From Azolla pinnata (taxonomy: Eukaryota; Streptophyta; Polypodiopsida; Salviniales; Salviniaceae): DNA of 64,000 bases. Below the pieces are notes generated by a model that worked only from the letters and a program-made list of their open reading frames with translations, was not told the DNA's origin and made no database searches. The stretch covers positions 1 through 64,000 of the forward strand of contig JBBBWG010014112.1 in NCBI GenBank assembly GCA_037176905.1. Reading direction: 5' to 3'. This document shows, one piece after another, positions 11,349 through 25,800 of the stretch. The translations under genes were made by a program, and so were the position numbers. How positions within the stretch are numbered: the stretch's first letter is position 1; each line of letters begins with the position of its first letter.

Positions 11349-14300
11349 GGCATTAAAAAAACTGTGACAGTCTTGCACAAGCTTGCTGTGAAACACAACT
11401 CTTTGAACGCTAATTTCAATCCATTCCTTTGCCCATATAATATAGACTTCATACCTAAGAGTGAGTGTTTCCACATCATACATGCACACATGATTATGCT
11501 CATGCATCATTGAAATGAGATAATTTTTGCTTTCTTCTTAGCTAAGCTTTTTGGTGGTCGTGCATATGAGTATGGTTATGGGCATGCATAGTATATATCT
11601 GGTATGGTATATTTCTTTCAATTTCTCTTCTTATTTTGAGGAAAATTTTCATGCCTCCTTTTGCATAGAATATATGCAGTACATGTTGGTCTCACTTATC
11701 TTATTGAAAGACCTATGTGAAACTCATATTCTTAGGATTTCTAAGCTGCCTATATGTTCTGTTCTGATCACCAAGCATGTTCGTTTCTCTCTAACTTGGA
11801 CTGGAATATAGTGTGGTTGTCACTGCAGATACACAAAATTTCCTTGTATTTTGGCCCAGATTATGATAGGTTCTAGGAATTGAGGTTGTGGGGGTGAACC
11901 CCCGAGTGATGTCTTTGACATGAACATCCATCCATTTTTCTTAAATATGATTTAGATCTTGAATGTTCTGCTTTAGAATCAAGAATCCTTTCTCTAACAC
12001 TGTATGTAGCTTTGATTGACGGTCTCTATCAGTAATTAGGGTTATGATAGCAATTTTGTTGCTGTCAAAACTCATTTGCTCTATGATTTTGATGCCTTCT
12101 AGAGTGTGGGCATGGTAATCAAAACGAGTTGTGAAAGTCTCTCAGAATCATTGCATGAAAATTGTAGCATTGCTCATAGAAAATGGTTAAGAGTCATGAT
12201 GCATGCACAAAATAACTTGTAATTATGCATGATTATAGGTTTTGATTGATCTGAAAACATGCTCTTTCTTGTATGCCTCTAAGAAGGTTTTGTGCACACC
12301 TTAATATTACTTGGGTAAGAACAGTATCACATCATTATAAATCTGGACCTGCTATTATTATAAGAAACTCTAAAACCAAAATCATTTTTCCATTTCGTAA
12401 GCTTGTTTGGTATATATATGAGCTTAATACACACATACTCATTTACCGTTCTATTCATGAGCTAGTATTCTCTTAACTCACGGCCTCTAGAAGTGACAAT
12501 AGAAGTTTTGTTTGCTAGGTATTACCTAGAACTCTGTAATCGAGGTCTACCGATTTCGGCTAGTTGTCATAGACAAGATGTGAACCTCTTGCTTTTGCAA
12601 CATGTCATGACCAATGTGCCACGGCATACCATGCTGTTATCAAATTGATCTTAGGCATAATTCTTGAACTACAGTTGAACAGTATATCTATCTCCTTGTA
12701 TTAGTTTTTTAGTTTCTTATAACATATATAAAGCATTATGTATCTTTTAAGATATTCTTAGAATGTACATTTGTCAATGTGGAAATTTTAGAGAGTACAA
12801 AGGTTGACTTTGATCTAAATAGTTCAAGTTCTAACTATGGATATTTAATTTGGAATTAATGGTTATAATTATACTTGTGATAACCCATCTTTTATAGTTC
12901 TGGAAGACTTTTTTAAGATCTAAATAGCCCCTCAATGAATAATCTTTTGGGTTTATGTATAAGACCCTTGTCGAACTAGAACATCGTAAGATGTTAGCAA
13001 AACTAGTAATTTGTTAATACTTATTGCTCGAGTACATGATTCTCTTTCTTCAACCCTCCACTACTTGAAAAGTTAAGCTTGTTGGGCATGATGTTCTAGT
13101 TATGTTCTATCATCCATCTTTACCACTTCTGTACTAACGAATAGATGAAACGAAAAGCTAACAATTCAGATTTTCTCGAAGCGACAATAGTAAGCATGGT
13201 TGAGATGATCCTAAGGTGTTATATATGACCCTATTATGCTTGTATAATTCATGAAGTTATCTTTTCATCAATCAATCAAAAATAACTATTGCAGTAGGGT
13301 TGAGGAAGACGAAGACAACAACCTTAGTAGAATCAATATGATAAAACAAAAATAAGGCAAAGAAAGAATGGCCTAGATAACATTTAGGAAAGATAAAAAC
13401 AACTTAGATAGGATCTACAATAGCAAGAACAATAGAGAAGAACAAGTGGATTCATACAAGCTCAATAAAAATTCTAAAAAGTACTTGGATAAGATAAATA
13501 AAGAAAAAAACGAACTTAATTTGATCAACAAAAACGAAGAAGGCCCAAGAATTTGAGGTAATAACAATTATATAATCAAAGAAACATTATGTATCCAAGA
13601 AGGTGATAACAATGTGGTTTTTGGAGATAAAATACCACAATGTAATAAGGAAAGATGTATATATCATAAATTGGTTTCTATTGTATCGACCCTGTGCCTA
13701 TAAGTTGTTTAATGAGATATTAAATTTCTAGCATAAATATGGGTCCACCGACTACGGTAATGATAACTCTTCAAGAGCATCAATATGACTTGATGATGGT
13801 TTAGTTTAGTTTTGGAAGACTTTTAATGTTAGATTTTTGTGAAGCCAAATTAGTAAAAAGATTTAATATTTACCAAATTGATTCATTGGAATTGCTTGGA
13901 ACAATTTTTTTAGGGTTTGGAGTTAGGTAAGAATCTAGAAGCTGTGGTTTCTCCTTTAATTATAGCTTGATGAGTTGCAGGTGTTCCATGACATTGTTTG
14001 GATTGAATTTAGTTGTGAATGTATGATTTCATGATGTGTTTTGTTTACATGACAAAACGGGGCCTAGAAAGGTGTGAAGATTAATTTTTTAGCTAGAAGA
14101 CTAAAGTCTTGATTTACAATGCAAAGCTTTTTGTTGTGCTAAGATTTGCAAGCTCCATCAAAACTTTTGGGGGTGAGGATAATCCTTAGTTACGAGTGAT
14201 AGATAAACTATGGCTATTGCTTGTAACTTTGTATCTTGTTCTAATGGACCCTCAAAGTCCAACATATAATATTTTAATAAATACGATCAAACTAAATTAG

Positions 14301-14378
14301 TAATTTAATTATAAATTAGAAATTTAACATTTGAAAATTTTATAATATAATAAGATTTGATTAGGTTGAAATCATATT
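11349..14378. other. Spacer after the proteasome gene, no gene seen
   Basis: The first part is presumably the 3' UTR. The rest is AT-rich and stop-dense, with only short open frames and no recognisable domain or tandem structure. Confidence 0.6.
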
Positions 14379-14643
14379 CATGCTTTATCCATCTAGAAAC
14401 TTCTTTTACAACAAACTTATTTGGAGCACCCAAAATCAATTTGAGTTGTTAAAGCTCAGGTTTTAATGATTTAAGCTTATAGATGTTGTAAGCGTTCAAC
14501 TTGAAAGTTTCATGTTTTATCCATTTAGATAATTTCTTTTAAAACAAACTTATTTGGAGCTCCCAAAATCAATTTGAGCCGTTAAGGCTCTGTTTTTAAT
14601 GGTTTAAGCTTATAGATGTTGTAAGTGATTCAACTTGAAAGTT
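14379..14643. repeat. Tandem duplication, unit about 132 bp
   Basis: 14379-14510 and 14511-14643 are two adjacent copies starting CATGCTTTATCC and CATGTTTTATCC. They share ACAAACTTATTTGGAGC, CAAAATCAATTTGAG and AAGCTTATAGATGTTGTAAG. They differ by scattered substitutions and small indels, so the event is older than the duplication at 14.8 kb. Confidence 0.85.
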
Positions 14644-14820
14644 TCAAGCTTAACGATTTGAGTTTAATAGCTTAACGATTTGGTTTAACTTAGTTTAGGT
14701 TTATATTCAATTAAACGGTTTGATTTAGGTTTGAAGCTTTTTCAAAACAGTTCGGTTTGGTTTTAGGCACCTCAAGCCAAACCGAACCGAGGCGAACCGA
14801 TATCGATCCGTACTTGTGGC

Positions 14821-15122
14821 GATGTTTATACAAGCTCGGTGCACTTGTCAAATTTGCTAGTGCCCAAGAGGTGGACCCGACCACCAAGAGGTGTCTTCTT
14901 GAGGAAACCTTCCCCTGATCCATTCTTATTGGCTAGGTGCACTTGATGGTCCACCTCATCCAGGATATGGTGATGTTTATACAAGCTCGGTGCACTTGTC
15001 AAATTTGCTAGTGCCCAAGAGGTGGACCCGACCACCAAGAGGTGTCTTCTTGAGGAAACCTTCCCCTGATCCATTCTTATTAGCTAGGTGCACTTGATGG
15101 TCCACCTCATCCAGGATATGGT
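14821..15122. repeat. Recent tandem duplication, unit 151 bp
   Basis: 14821-14971 and 14972-15122 are almost identical; I see one difference in the unit (GGCTAGG versus AGCTAGG). The unit carries part of the DUF4218-like segment of a CACTA transposase, corresponding to the region at 1575-1321 of the first copy. The near identity indicates a recent slippage or unequal-exchange event. Confidence 0.9.
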
Positions 15123-16599
15123 GATGTGTGGCCCTGTCTCTAGTACCTGGATGTTTTTCTTAGAGCGTTTCATGTCCAAAGGGTGGCTGATCCAAGAGCA
15201 TCTGGTATTAATCTCATAATATTTAAACAAGGTCGATTCATGGTTGCCCCACCCCCTCTCCATCACTCATTCTAGACAGGTGATGGACTTGAAAATACAC
15301 GATGGACCCGTGGTTGTTCGTCAAGAGATGGGCAGATCTGGGGAGTTTCGCTCCAAGTTAAACAACTTCTATATATCGAAAACACTCATGTTATAAGAGC
15401 TTGGATGGACATGTACCATGTGGCCTGTTTATCTATCGAGCGAGAGCGTGCCCACATCCATTGCATACATGGTCGATGGGTGCCACTTCTAAACCACATC
15501 ATGGAGTTTCCGTAGACCATCATTGTCGATTGGGTGCATGGGGAGTTTGATTGAGTGGATCAGTCCGAAGCGCATGCATCAATAATTGAAGATGAGTGGG
15601 AAATGTTATGGGTTGCAGTCCTATAGTATGCTAGACCCTGAACCCACACACTTCAATATATTAAAACTGTAATATATACCTTATTTTGTTTATATGAGTT
15701 TTGAAACATGTTTTAATCATATAATGCACATATTATAATGCAATTTGGTAGGACGATACACATTATCACATTGAAGCCATTCGTTAGAACTGGTATACAT
15801 CAGAGTGAAGAGTGATTGACACGCATGAGGGAGAGCATGACAACAAAAATATTGTGGAATTATCCAAAATATCATTAAGCTAAACTTTTGAAGATTTGAT
15901 ATATATGCTTTCAATGCTATATGGTTTAAAGATATTATGGGTAAGGTCTCACAATGATCCATAAACCTAGAACCTAGTAGTTTTATAACGACCACCTTCA
16001 CGCGGCTTTATAGTGCCAAGGAGGGACTTTCATCCTACCATTTTATTTGTAAACAGATATATATTCAAGGTGTAATGGATTATAGGTATTGTTATGATAC
16101 AATTGGCATTTTATTGTTACATTTTGCAAGCCATTTTCTAACCTTTATTGCATGATGTGAAGTGGTGTATTGATGGCCCCACATATAAAGCCAGTCTTCC
16201 ACTCCTTATTGCTTGAGGTGGGGGTAGATCATGGTGTGCCAACTAACACTATGTTTGATCAACAAGTGAGAAAAATATTACCACCAATGGCGATATAACC
16301 ACTGACCAACATGAGCAGTACGTCATCGATAACGTCGTTGGAGCTAATATATCTAATGATGACAGTGATCATAGAGATCATCGAGACAAACCCACCAACT
16401 AACGCATTCTTAATTTATATATTGGGGGACATTAACATAAATGAACATATTAATTTCTTTATCGATATTGTTCCGTTCCTTGTAATTGATACTTATGTCG
16501 ATCAAAACTCATGACATTCTATTATATTAATTTGTATTTATGATTGATTAATTCAATCATTATCTAGAAAATTGATAAAATGCTCAATATATTTACATT

Positions 16600-17100
16600 A
16601 TCAAACTTGCATCAAACTAGTTGAAATGTGTTTATGCAAAAGTCATGTCAAAACTCGAGTTTACGGTCGTGCTTACAAATGCATCAAAATAGCTTAAATA
16701 TTATTTTTCAAAGTTGCGTCAAATTTGGTGTTTAAATTTGAGTCTAAAGTCGCATATACAATCATGTCAAAGCTTGCATCCAACTAACGTTAAACTGTCT
16801 AAAATATGTTCATGAAAACTTGTGTCTAAAGTTGTGTCTAAAGTGGCAACAACTGTAGTAACAAAACTTGCGTCAAACTCACATCAAACTTCTTGAATTC
16901 TATTTGTGTGAAGTCAAGTTAAATTCACGTCCATGTTTGCGTCAATAGTTACGTGTCAAATCTTGTGTCTAAAGTTGTGTCAAACTACCTGAAATATGGT
17001 TAAGTAAAGTTGCATAAAACTCATGTTTATGTTATGTCTATCTAAATATGCGTCAAACTCACGTTAAGAGTCATGACAAATTTGATGTGATTTTTAGCAA
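16600..17100. repeat. Subterminal motif array of the second CACTA copy
   Basis: Degenerate repeats such as TTGCATCAAACT, TTGCGTCAAA, CTTGTGTCTAAAG and ACTCACATCAAAC recur every dozen or so bases. The consensus is a C-to-T shifted relative of the motif in the first element (GCGGCAAA became GCGTCAAA), as expected for a diverged family member. Confidence 0.75.
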
Positions 17101-17155
17101 AATTATCATGATACGACTAGGTTGTCATAAACTCACCAAATTATACCTTATAGTG

Positions 17156-19870
17156 TTAGTTAGGGCATAAACCCTACATAGAGTAAAGCTAAGACATCGG
17201 TCGTCTCTTTTTTAATTAGATATCTATGGTGAGAATGTTAACATTGGTTGTTACTCTCACTTCTATATTATCGTATATCATAGTTATGGAATGACACTTG
17301 TAACCTTGTTTTTAATGATATATTAACACACAATTTTTCTTTTTGGCGTGACATTGTCACTTGATAGTTTTCAAACCAAGGGACCACCGATATGTAATAA
17401 TTTTTTTCCTTAGGTACAATTTTTTTACTTTAAAATTACTTTTATAATAATTATACTAGTAACTAAAGTAAGATGATCAAGATTGTTTGATTACCCTATA
17501 ATAAAAAGTATATGTTTCTCTTTTAATTTGTTATAAGAATGTAAATCACTAACTCATTGTTATCTTAGTGATTGCATTGAAAATGTTTTACTTTCGCATC
17601 TTATATTTCTATAAATAGTTTGACCTGTCAAGAACTAGTCATCTCACTCAATTTTAAAATAATATGATTGAAATATACAAACATTAATCCATGCATCCAC
17701 TTGTGCATACATCCACCCATATATACACAATTCATGATGTATATTTTTGCATATCATCCATTAGATAAAAAAATATTAATTAGATCACACTCACATAAAC
17801 ATCATTTATTTTCATGCATCCATACATATAGCCACACGCACATTCATCCATATATATACATTTATAAAACCATCACAATATATTCTATCCATCTATCTAT
17901 CACTACATATGTTCATCCATACATAATTCATATATATCTATAACCATACATTGAAAAAGATCATATCCATGCCATCAAATGTTGATTCATACACCTATGC
18001 ATTCATATATACATTCAGACAACATTCATAGTACCCATCCATCCTACACACGTCATCCATATATTCCTTCATGTATATATCCACACCGGACAACCTTATC
18101 GGCTTTGTTTTGCTCAACTTTGAGTTAACTATAAATTAGTATAAGTCTCTTTTTGTAACTATCCTTGTTTTGAATAATTATGGTCTTCATAATGTATTTT
18201 ATAGAATCCCATTCTGTTTTCTTTATAGTTTATACATCCACACATTGATAAATATATCCATGCTGTGAGATATTGATTTATAAATCCATGCACTCATATG
18301 TATATATGTATATATATATTCATACCACCAGATCTATTCATTTGTCCCTAGATAGATTCATTCATATATAAAATTATCTATAGAATCATTTACACAATCA
18401 TACATTCGTAAAACCATTGCACCATCCATCCATCCATCCATAAATTTATCCGTGTGTCAATCATAATGCATAATCACATACAAAATCATCCACACATGCA
18501 TACTGATTAGGAATTACAATAAATAGATGTCTTACTGTTAAAACATTGTGACAACTATGTCCTCGTTATCATTGTCTTCTTCCATGTCTTCTTTATGCTT
18601 CACAATGTTAATGTCATTGTCCTTTCTGTTTCTAATTCTTCATGCTTCATGATGTTGTTGTCGTCTTTTGTTGTTGTTGCTTCTCCCTCCCTCTCTATTA
18701 TACAATATACATGCAGTGCGATTGAAAATGCAACTGTAAGATATTTCAACAATATACATGCCAAAAGCCACAAGGACTACTAATATATTAAATTTCTATA
18801 GCTATTTTCAAAATCCAGGTGAAGAGTTTTTCCCCTGACACATGTACAACAACATGAATAAATATTCTTCATAACTTTCTTTAATAGTAACTCATATCTA
18901 CACTTGGTTTTTCTCTTTTGTAGTAAGTGCTTATGCAATGGTATGTGCCTATGCCACTCTAGAATATGGTAAGTCCACATGGATTAATTTGGAGTGCCAA
19001 GTTCAAGATCAAGAGTTCAAAGCCGATCATATGAACTACATAGAAAGATCGGAAGAGCCCTCTCATGAATTGATGGATGAATCGATACTCTATCTTGGCA
19101 TGAGAGTTGGGATTTGGGCACTATAACTTTCGGGTACGTGATTATGTAATGTGAACCAAGCCATGTATGTAAATACTAAACCAAATCCATTGATACTTAG
19201 ATGGCTGATTTAAACTCGATAGTTATTCACTCGAATAAAGCAAAAGGGATGTCGGATCCAACAGACAAAACATCCAACATAATTGTCCACATACAAATCC
19301 ATCTACAGCCCACCAAATTGAGATGATAAGACCAGCTATACATCGTTAAAAGATTAGTGGTGTTATTGATCAAACCGACAAAATTCTGCACGCATTCACA
19401 AATAACAGTGCATAGAAGCAGAGAGGTCAGAAACCGAATCCATGACCCTCTTCACAAAGCAGAACAGGGATGTGAAAATGGTGAAGAGCATCCCAAAATG
19501 TTTTTAATAGAAGATTTACAAATAAGATTGCACGTTAGATCGCAATACACACAAAATCTTTGATTGCTAACACCTCCAATTCCAACATTTTATTCGTCAT
19601 AAGTACTTATTTTGAGACAGTGAAAACCTGCACTTCTCAAGACGCTTTCATCGCCTTATTTTCCAGGATCTCGGCTTACCTTATTATACAGAACCCCCGA
19701 CCTATTCATAACATAAGCCTTCTTATTCAAGAGATTATTCATACCATGAGCCTTCATTTATTTGAGACATTTGAAGCCGCCAAACGGGTCAATCAAGCTA
19801 ACTCTATAGGCTAAAAAACCAGCCATTTGATTATCTCTCTGAGTTGAAATCCGACAAAGCTCGGTTTGCA
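17156..19870. other. AT-rich spacer with CATACATCC-type repeats
   Basis: 17,680-18,500 is rich in degenerate CATCCATA, CATACATCC and ATATATCC units and TATATA runs, a decayed tetranucleotide repeat. The remainder has no gene or domain that I recognise. The last few hundred bases before 19,870 presumably include the 3' UTR of the sucrose synthase gene, which ends at 19,871 on the minus strand. Confidence 0.65.
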
Positions 19871-22800
19871 TCATGCAGAATTCTCGGCAATCGCACCTTT
19901 GATTTGATTCTCCGTCACTTGGGTCTCTTCTATTGCCAACGGTACGGTCTTCACCTGCGTGTTAGCACACCCACAAATGAATAATAGTAGTAACCCCCAG
20001 GGAGTAGGTCAAATGCAGACCCTTTTTATGTCCTAACACCTTCACACAATGTAACAAGCTTGCTTACCAGGTTCCGGAACTTCAAAATATAGAACATCTC
20101 AATGTAGCGGCGTGTTTCGGCCCTCCCAAGCTTCGAGACATACTTCCAGAAGCTATAAATCCTAGTCAGTGTCATGAGCCGTTCGGCATAGATTTTCCAT
20201 GTGAACCTGTCCCCCATCAACCAAGCCATTAGAATAATTATATCCAGTATTGCTGATTCAATCATAACATGGTACTTGAGCAATCACATCCTAATAACAT
20301 ACAGACATACATTCATATCTCTATACCTACCTATATATGAATCTTCCATACCTTTCGTAGATTCGTTGCAAAGATGCTTCGGATATTTGGTTCCAGTAGC
20401 TCGGATCATCTTTGCACTTTGCGAAGAAGTGTGCGAGCTTCGCGCTCGATTCAGACTCATTGTATGGGTCGATGTGAAAGCCAGAGACTCCATTCACAAT
20501 GATCTCTGCAGGGCCCCCATGGCATGTGGCGAACGTGGGGAGCCCGCATGTCATTGCCTCGATGACTGTGAGCCCGAACGCCTCGTAAAGAGCGGGCTAT
20601 AATGTAAACCCACCAGATCCATGAAAGTTTCTAGCCTCAGTATCACATTCTGAACAATATGTACACCTAGAGAATGTAACTATTCTCCGAAGATTTGGTC
20701 ATCTCCGGCATGTGCTTCTCTAATGACACCCAAATTCAATTATTTGGATTCAGATGGCCGATGATAGGACTATTCCTACACTCTAAACCCTAGACCCTGA
20801 ACCGAGTATCAGCATCATCACAATGTTGTGGGAAAGAGGCATGCTGGATCAGCATCTAGATTAACCGACATATCCATGCATGACATTATCAGCACATTGG
20901 ATTGCAACAGCTAGGTCTGGCTATATATAATAGAGCTCATGAGGTGCGAATCGCACACATTTCCGTTCACAGAAACTGTCACTTTGAAAGATCAATGCGG
21001 ATTATCTAGCTGTAAGATCTATCGATATATCGATTTTGATAGCCAAGAGATCAGTCAAACTGACATGTTGTGCTTGACAAGACGTGATTGGTAACTACAA
21101 GCACATTCAACAGCATTTACACGTATCTATTTTATATGCATGTCTCCTCAATGTACTTTGAAATGCCAATTATGTACCTGCACAAAAGCTCCCCTCGTGT
21201 CTGCGATATATCTGTACAATTCCCCATTCCTGACACGATTCTTTTGTGCACATATCCACCGGAACTGTCCCGGTAGGTTGTACTCTTCCATCAGGCTATG
21301 CATTATCTCGATCTCTTTCACTTCCTCCCTATCTCTCGACTTGGATGGGTTGATATCACCCCCAACAACTACCAGATTCACCATTTGCCTGAGCTCTGCA
21401 TTCTCGCCAAACCATTTAACGAGTCCGGTTAGATTCTTCACACGGTCCAATCGTGCCATCGAGAAGATGATCGGTTTCGTCCGATCTTCAAGGAATCCTC
21501 TAAATGAACAACAGAGAAACAAAAAGCTGATCGGTGAGAAGAATGCAATCTACTATGAATGATGTGCAAAAAGAGCTGGGAAAGACGATCTTAGCATAAG
21601 AATGCATCATGTGCAAAATAGCTGAATGCATCTATGGTTCAATATGTATCAATCACTACTTGGAGCCAACAGCACCTGTTTACGAGGGGCAAAACCCATT
21701 ATGTGCAAAATTGATAATATGGATTTGCAACTTTTCAGGAAAAGCAAAAGGGAATGAAAAGAGTAAGTACATGTGCTCATCGGTTTGATTACGGCTATAG
21801 ATGAGGTCCTCGATGTCCACATGGAGTGCTTTTAGCCGTCGTTTTTCATCTGAGAAAGGGAAGTATATGTTCATGTCAGCTCCAGGAGATACAATATTGA
21901 ACTTCGGGTCGAAGACATCGATCCCGTTCACGACCCGATAAGATCCCGGCAGTGTGAACGCCATGTGACTCTCGTACTGCCCAACTGTATCTTTACTGCA
22001 CGATTTAGAAAGGACCAGTTCTCATCTCAATCAATCCAGAAAACGACATATAAATAAAACTGATGGTTAATTGAGGCTACAGGCTTATGTGTTTCAGATT
22101 TAAAAAGTCAAATTCACCAGGTAAATCTGATGTAACATACCAGCATGCTTGACTGTACATTGAAATTTCTTTTACGGGTAAGTTATGAAATATGAATACT
22201 ATCTACTTGATTATAGGCGCTACTAAAACAGCAAATTAGGTGACTGAGAATTGACATTCTCATGCTTTCACATTAATCTGTTTTTTCTTGCGTTTTGTCA
22301 AAGTGGAGGAATTATTCAATCACCAAGATCTTTCTTACAAACTCTAACTATTGAAACAAGAACGAAAGTAATATTACCTTCCAGCAATCTCTTGATATGT
22401 GCTTGTTATTATGAAGTCGGCATGGTTCATAGCTATGATGTCCGCCGTAAATTGGCATGAAAAATGATACTTCTCTTCGAACGCCCTCCAATAGATGTCC
22501 GAATCAGGATACTTGGTTTTCTCCAGTGCATGTGCTATATTGCACTGTGGTAACATCGATATTTTGATGGTCTAAGTTATTCAAAAGATACAGTTGATTC
22601 GATAAAAAACACGTCATAAACGTAAGCGATTCAATTGCATGGCATGCACACACTTACTTGAGTTATACCCAATTTATGAGCAATTAATGATGCAACCAGA
22701 TTTCCATCACTATAATTCCCTATTATCAACTCAGGTGGGCCATTGAGCTCCCCACAAATCTCACTAGTTGCATCCTGCACATTAAAATGGTACTCACCTT

Positions 22801-25800
22801 AGAAAACTAAGTGAGATATTTTCTGATTCCTTTTACTTAACCTTAAAGAAGAAACCTCATCCAGCAAACGTTAGAAAAATCGCATTCCAGCTTCTACATT
22901 TCTCAAAGGTATTTATCAGGCCTAGATCAGTTTGACAATTCTTAAGCTCATCAGACCACTTCATGAAGTGGGATCTTAGGTGATGCATATTGTAAAGAAA
23001 AGAAGACCCAGGTGGCGGATTGCAATATCACCTCTGCAAATCTTTCCAGGTATGGCCATATGTCGAAGCGGGACCTCCAACGACGAACCACTCCCTTGTC
23101 AGTTCGGAATGGAACCCTCAATATCTTTGAGAATTGTGTGCCACTTATCTTTTCTATGCGCTGATTGCACGATGTCCCCTCTGCCTCCGGGATCAATCGA
23201 GTTACCTTGAAATACCAATCCATTTCAATCACGTAAAACAAAAAATTGGATCCTCAGGAAATGTTTTAGCATCTCTATATAGATTTATCGATGTTTTGTA
23301 TGTAAGTATGTATGTCTGTGTGTCTAAATGAGTACATACATAAACACACACACACACACATACATACACACGCATAGTATATTGTTATACATACCACCAG
23401 TATTTTGGGCTCTATTTCAAGCCCTTGTTTCTTAATATTCTCCAACATCTCGCTCTCCAACGCACGAACTTGATCCAAAATATAAACCACCTATGCCCCC
23501 AACACAAACACACATATATATACTGAAATCAAATCATATATCTCATATATTGATTTCCAGGGAATCCACTATCAAAGAAAATCTATGTATAAGTTATGTG
23601 ATAGGACATGCTTTTTAACCTGTCCACCAGTGTCTGGCAAGCCTAGAACATTTGCTTGGCCGAAATAACCATGGGGTGACAAGATGACCACATTGAAAAC
23701 CATCGGGATTCTTCCGAGAAATTTCTCTAGAGTATCAGGATCGGGTGCTTGAAGAATCTCAAGCAGCAAGTGTATCATCTCTAATACACGTTTTGCTGTG
23801 CTCCCCCATCCTTTCTCCAGTCCTAATTCTTGAAGCCTGACACACAAGAGCATCAAGACAAACACAAAAAACATGGCATATTATGTCTTATGAGAATTCA
23901 TCAAAGTTCTTAACAGAGAAGTACTATATATATAAAAACGGCACATGATATATATATGCCCAAGTATACATACCTATGGCCGAATTCATTATACAGAGAA
24001 TCCTCTGGAAGCTTCAGTAGTAGCTCCTCTGCTTTTAATAATCCTGACCTTAGCTTGATTAAACTTGGAATGCGCTCATTCAGCATCAACGTCTATTACA
24101 TGAAATGAATGCATATTAAATAACAGTCGATGATACAGCCAATTAATCACACAGCCCCGCTACTTAGAATACATACAGTTAATCTGGTTGGTTCATACAT
24201 CAACCGAAACCCAAGGTAACAACCATTTCGAAGATTTTTTGTATATTTATCTAGCAATGTACTCTTACTAACCTGGCCCTGGTATTTATGGGTTCGAAGG
24301 AATTCGAAGAGGGGTTGCATACTCTCTACATCACCAAAGAGTCGGGAGCAAAGATGCCGATTCAGGAATTGCACTCCATTCCCGATGGAAGATGGCCTCG
24401 TTAAACGCGGAAAACTCGCATTAAATGGTCCGAAATCCAGCTCAAGTACGTACGGATCCTCGACAATCCTATCATATAGGAAGATAAATGTTCAAATGAA
24501 TAATAATCCTATCATATATGCTCATGGAGCCTGCACTATGTATCACTAAGTTGGTTAGCAACTTGGTTGTCGAATTTCCCCGTTTTTCAAAAATCACACG
24601 CAAATCAGGATCCTCAGCAAGAAGCAAAAATCAAGACAAAAAAATATGAAATAAGGAGGAGAATAATATACTTACGATTCATCAACAAGGAGTTCTTTGA
24701 ATCCAAGGTATTCAGAGACTGTGAGTTCATCAAGGGTCATCTCATCTACATTAACTCGAACATATTCCCATAGACCTGGCTTCGGGCGAACAGCCATTGC
24801 AACCCAAGGAGGATACACGATTGCTTCCTGTGTTTCAGTTTTGCAATCCACGATGCAGAAGAAAATTAGATCGACAATCAATCATCTATATCATATGTTA
24901 GGCCCAGAATTACAGAATTAAATTCATTATATGAACATGCTCTTCGTGCTAATTAAAAGATGGTGCTTCTCATATGAAGCTGCATTGTTGTCTTGAACCA
25001 TGGTTCAGCTGTTTCTCAAGAAACCTATGATAAGATGCTTTAGAAAATTTTCTCCTGTGTACATTGACATATTGTAACCATTACATGAATATCCCAAGCG
25101 AGAGATGAGAACTCCACTATACCATGATGTAACAATCCGTAATTTACATCATTAAAAAGCCCTTCCCAAATAATGTAGTGATCAATGGCCATTAAATATG
25201 AAGGAATTTTGCGATTCATGCAGCATCCTGAATAGATTATCAGCTTTGGAATGTGGATCAAAGGCCGAATATTCCTACTTACTGTCATTGTGGCATTTAG
25301 ATTAACGGAGCAGAAACTTTAATTGAGAATCGAAAGTCGAGGTGCTGCTGTTATTTGATAGATGAAAAATCAATGATCAAGCATATGACACCGAAAACGA
25401 GCATTGCGTGCACAATATAAAATAGTCATTAATCTAGAGCTCGTGAGGGATTTGATCGACGGCATTCGGTGCACAGAATATTCAACCTCCTCATAGAAAA
25501 CAACCAAAATGTGCATTTGCTTATCGATGACACATCACACGCGACATTAAACACAAACAAACGGCGGCCAAACCTGAGCAGCTTGAAGGACAACGGAGAA
25601 GTCTTCATGGACAAGGAGGCCATCATACGCATGCATAAGTATCTCGAGCTGCGCAAGGATCTCATGTGGTTGAAGTATGCATTTACCACGAGCAACATAC
25701 CTGCAATATGCATCAGAAGGCAGACAGATGCACAGATCAGTAGGTTAGAAACAAGAAAGCTGAGGAAACATGGATACCAGTTTATACACATACAGAGATA

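Larger units (their letters stand above)
14821..17155 (+). mobile_element. Second CACTA element, 3' half only
   Basis: Plus-strand sequence from 14821 encodes degraded tnp2/DUF4218 sequence (LVKFASAQEVDPTT, VHLMVHLIQDM, CGPVSSTWMFFLERFM) parallel to the first copy. Similarity to that copy extends through non-coding sequence: ATGAGTGGGAA and GGTTGCAGTCCTATA near 15,600, and a block at 15,717-16,001 matching 632-883 inverted. An array of TGCRTCAAA-type repeats (about 16,600-17,100) leads to a terminus that reads CACTATAAGGTATAA on the minus strand from 17155. The 5' half of the element is missing or unrecognisable, and in-frame stops interrupt the coding parts. Confidence 0.8.

Noticed and set aside
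13060-13080. CACTACTTGAAAAG as the missing 5' end of the second CACTA copy
   Set aside because: It lacks the CACTACAAGGTAT extension and the subterminal motif array seen at the real ends.
17680-18500. Possible CRISPR-like or satellite array
   Set aside because: The CATCCATA units are short, irregular and without conserved spacers; a decayed microsatellite in a plant genome.
20026-20068. Sucrose synthase C-terminus ending [13 protein letters not shown]
   Set aside because: A donor at 20068 joins to an exon at 19954-19871 that restores the family ending VPLAIEE; the shorter end is intron read-through.
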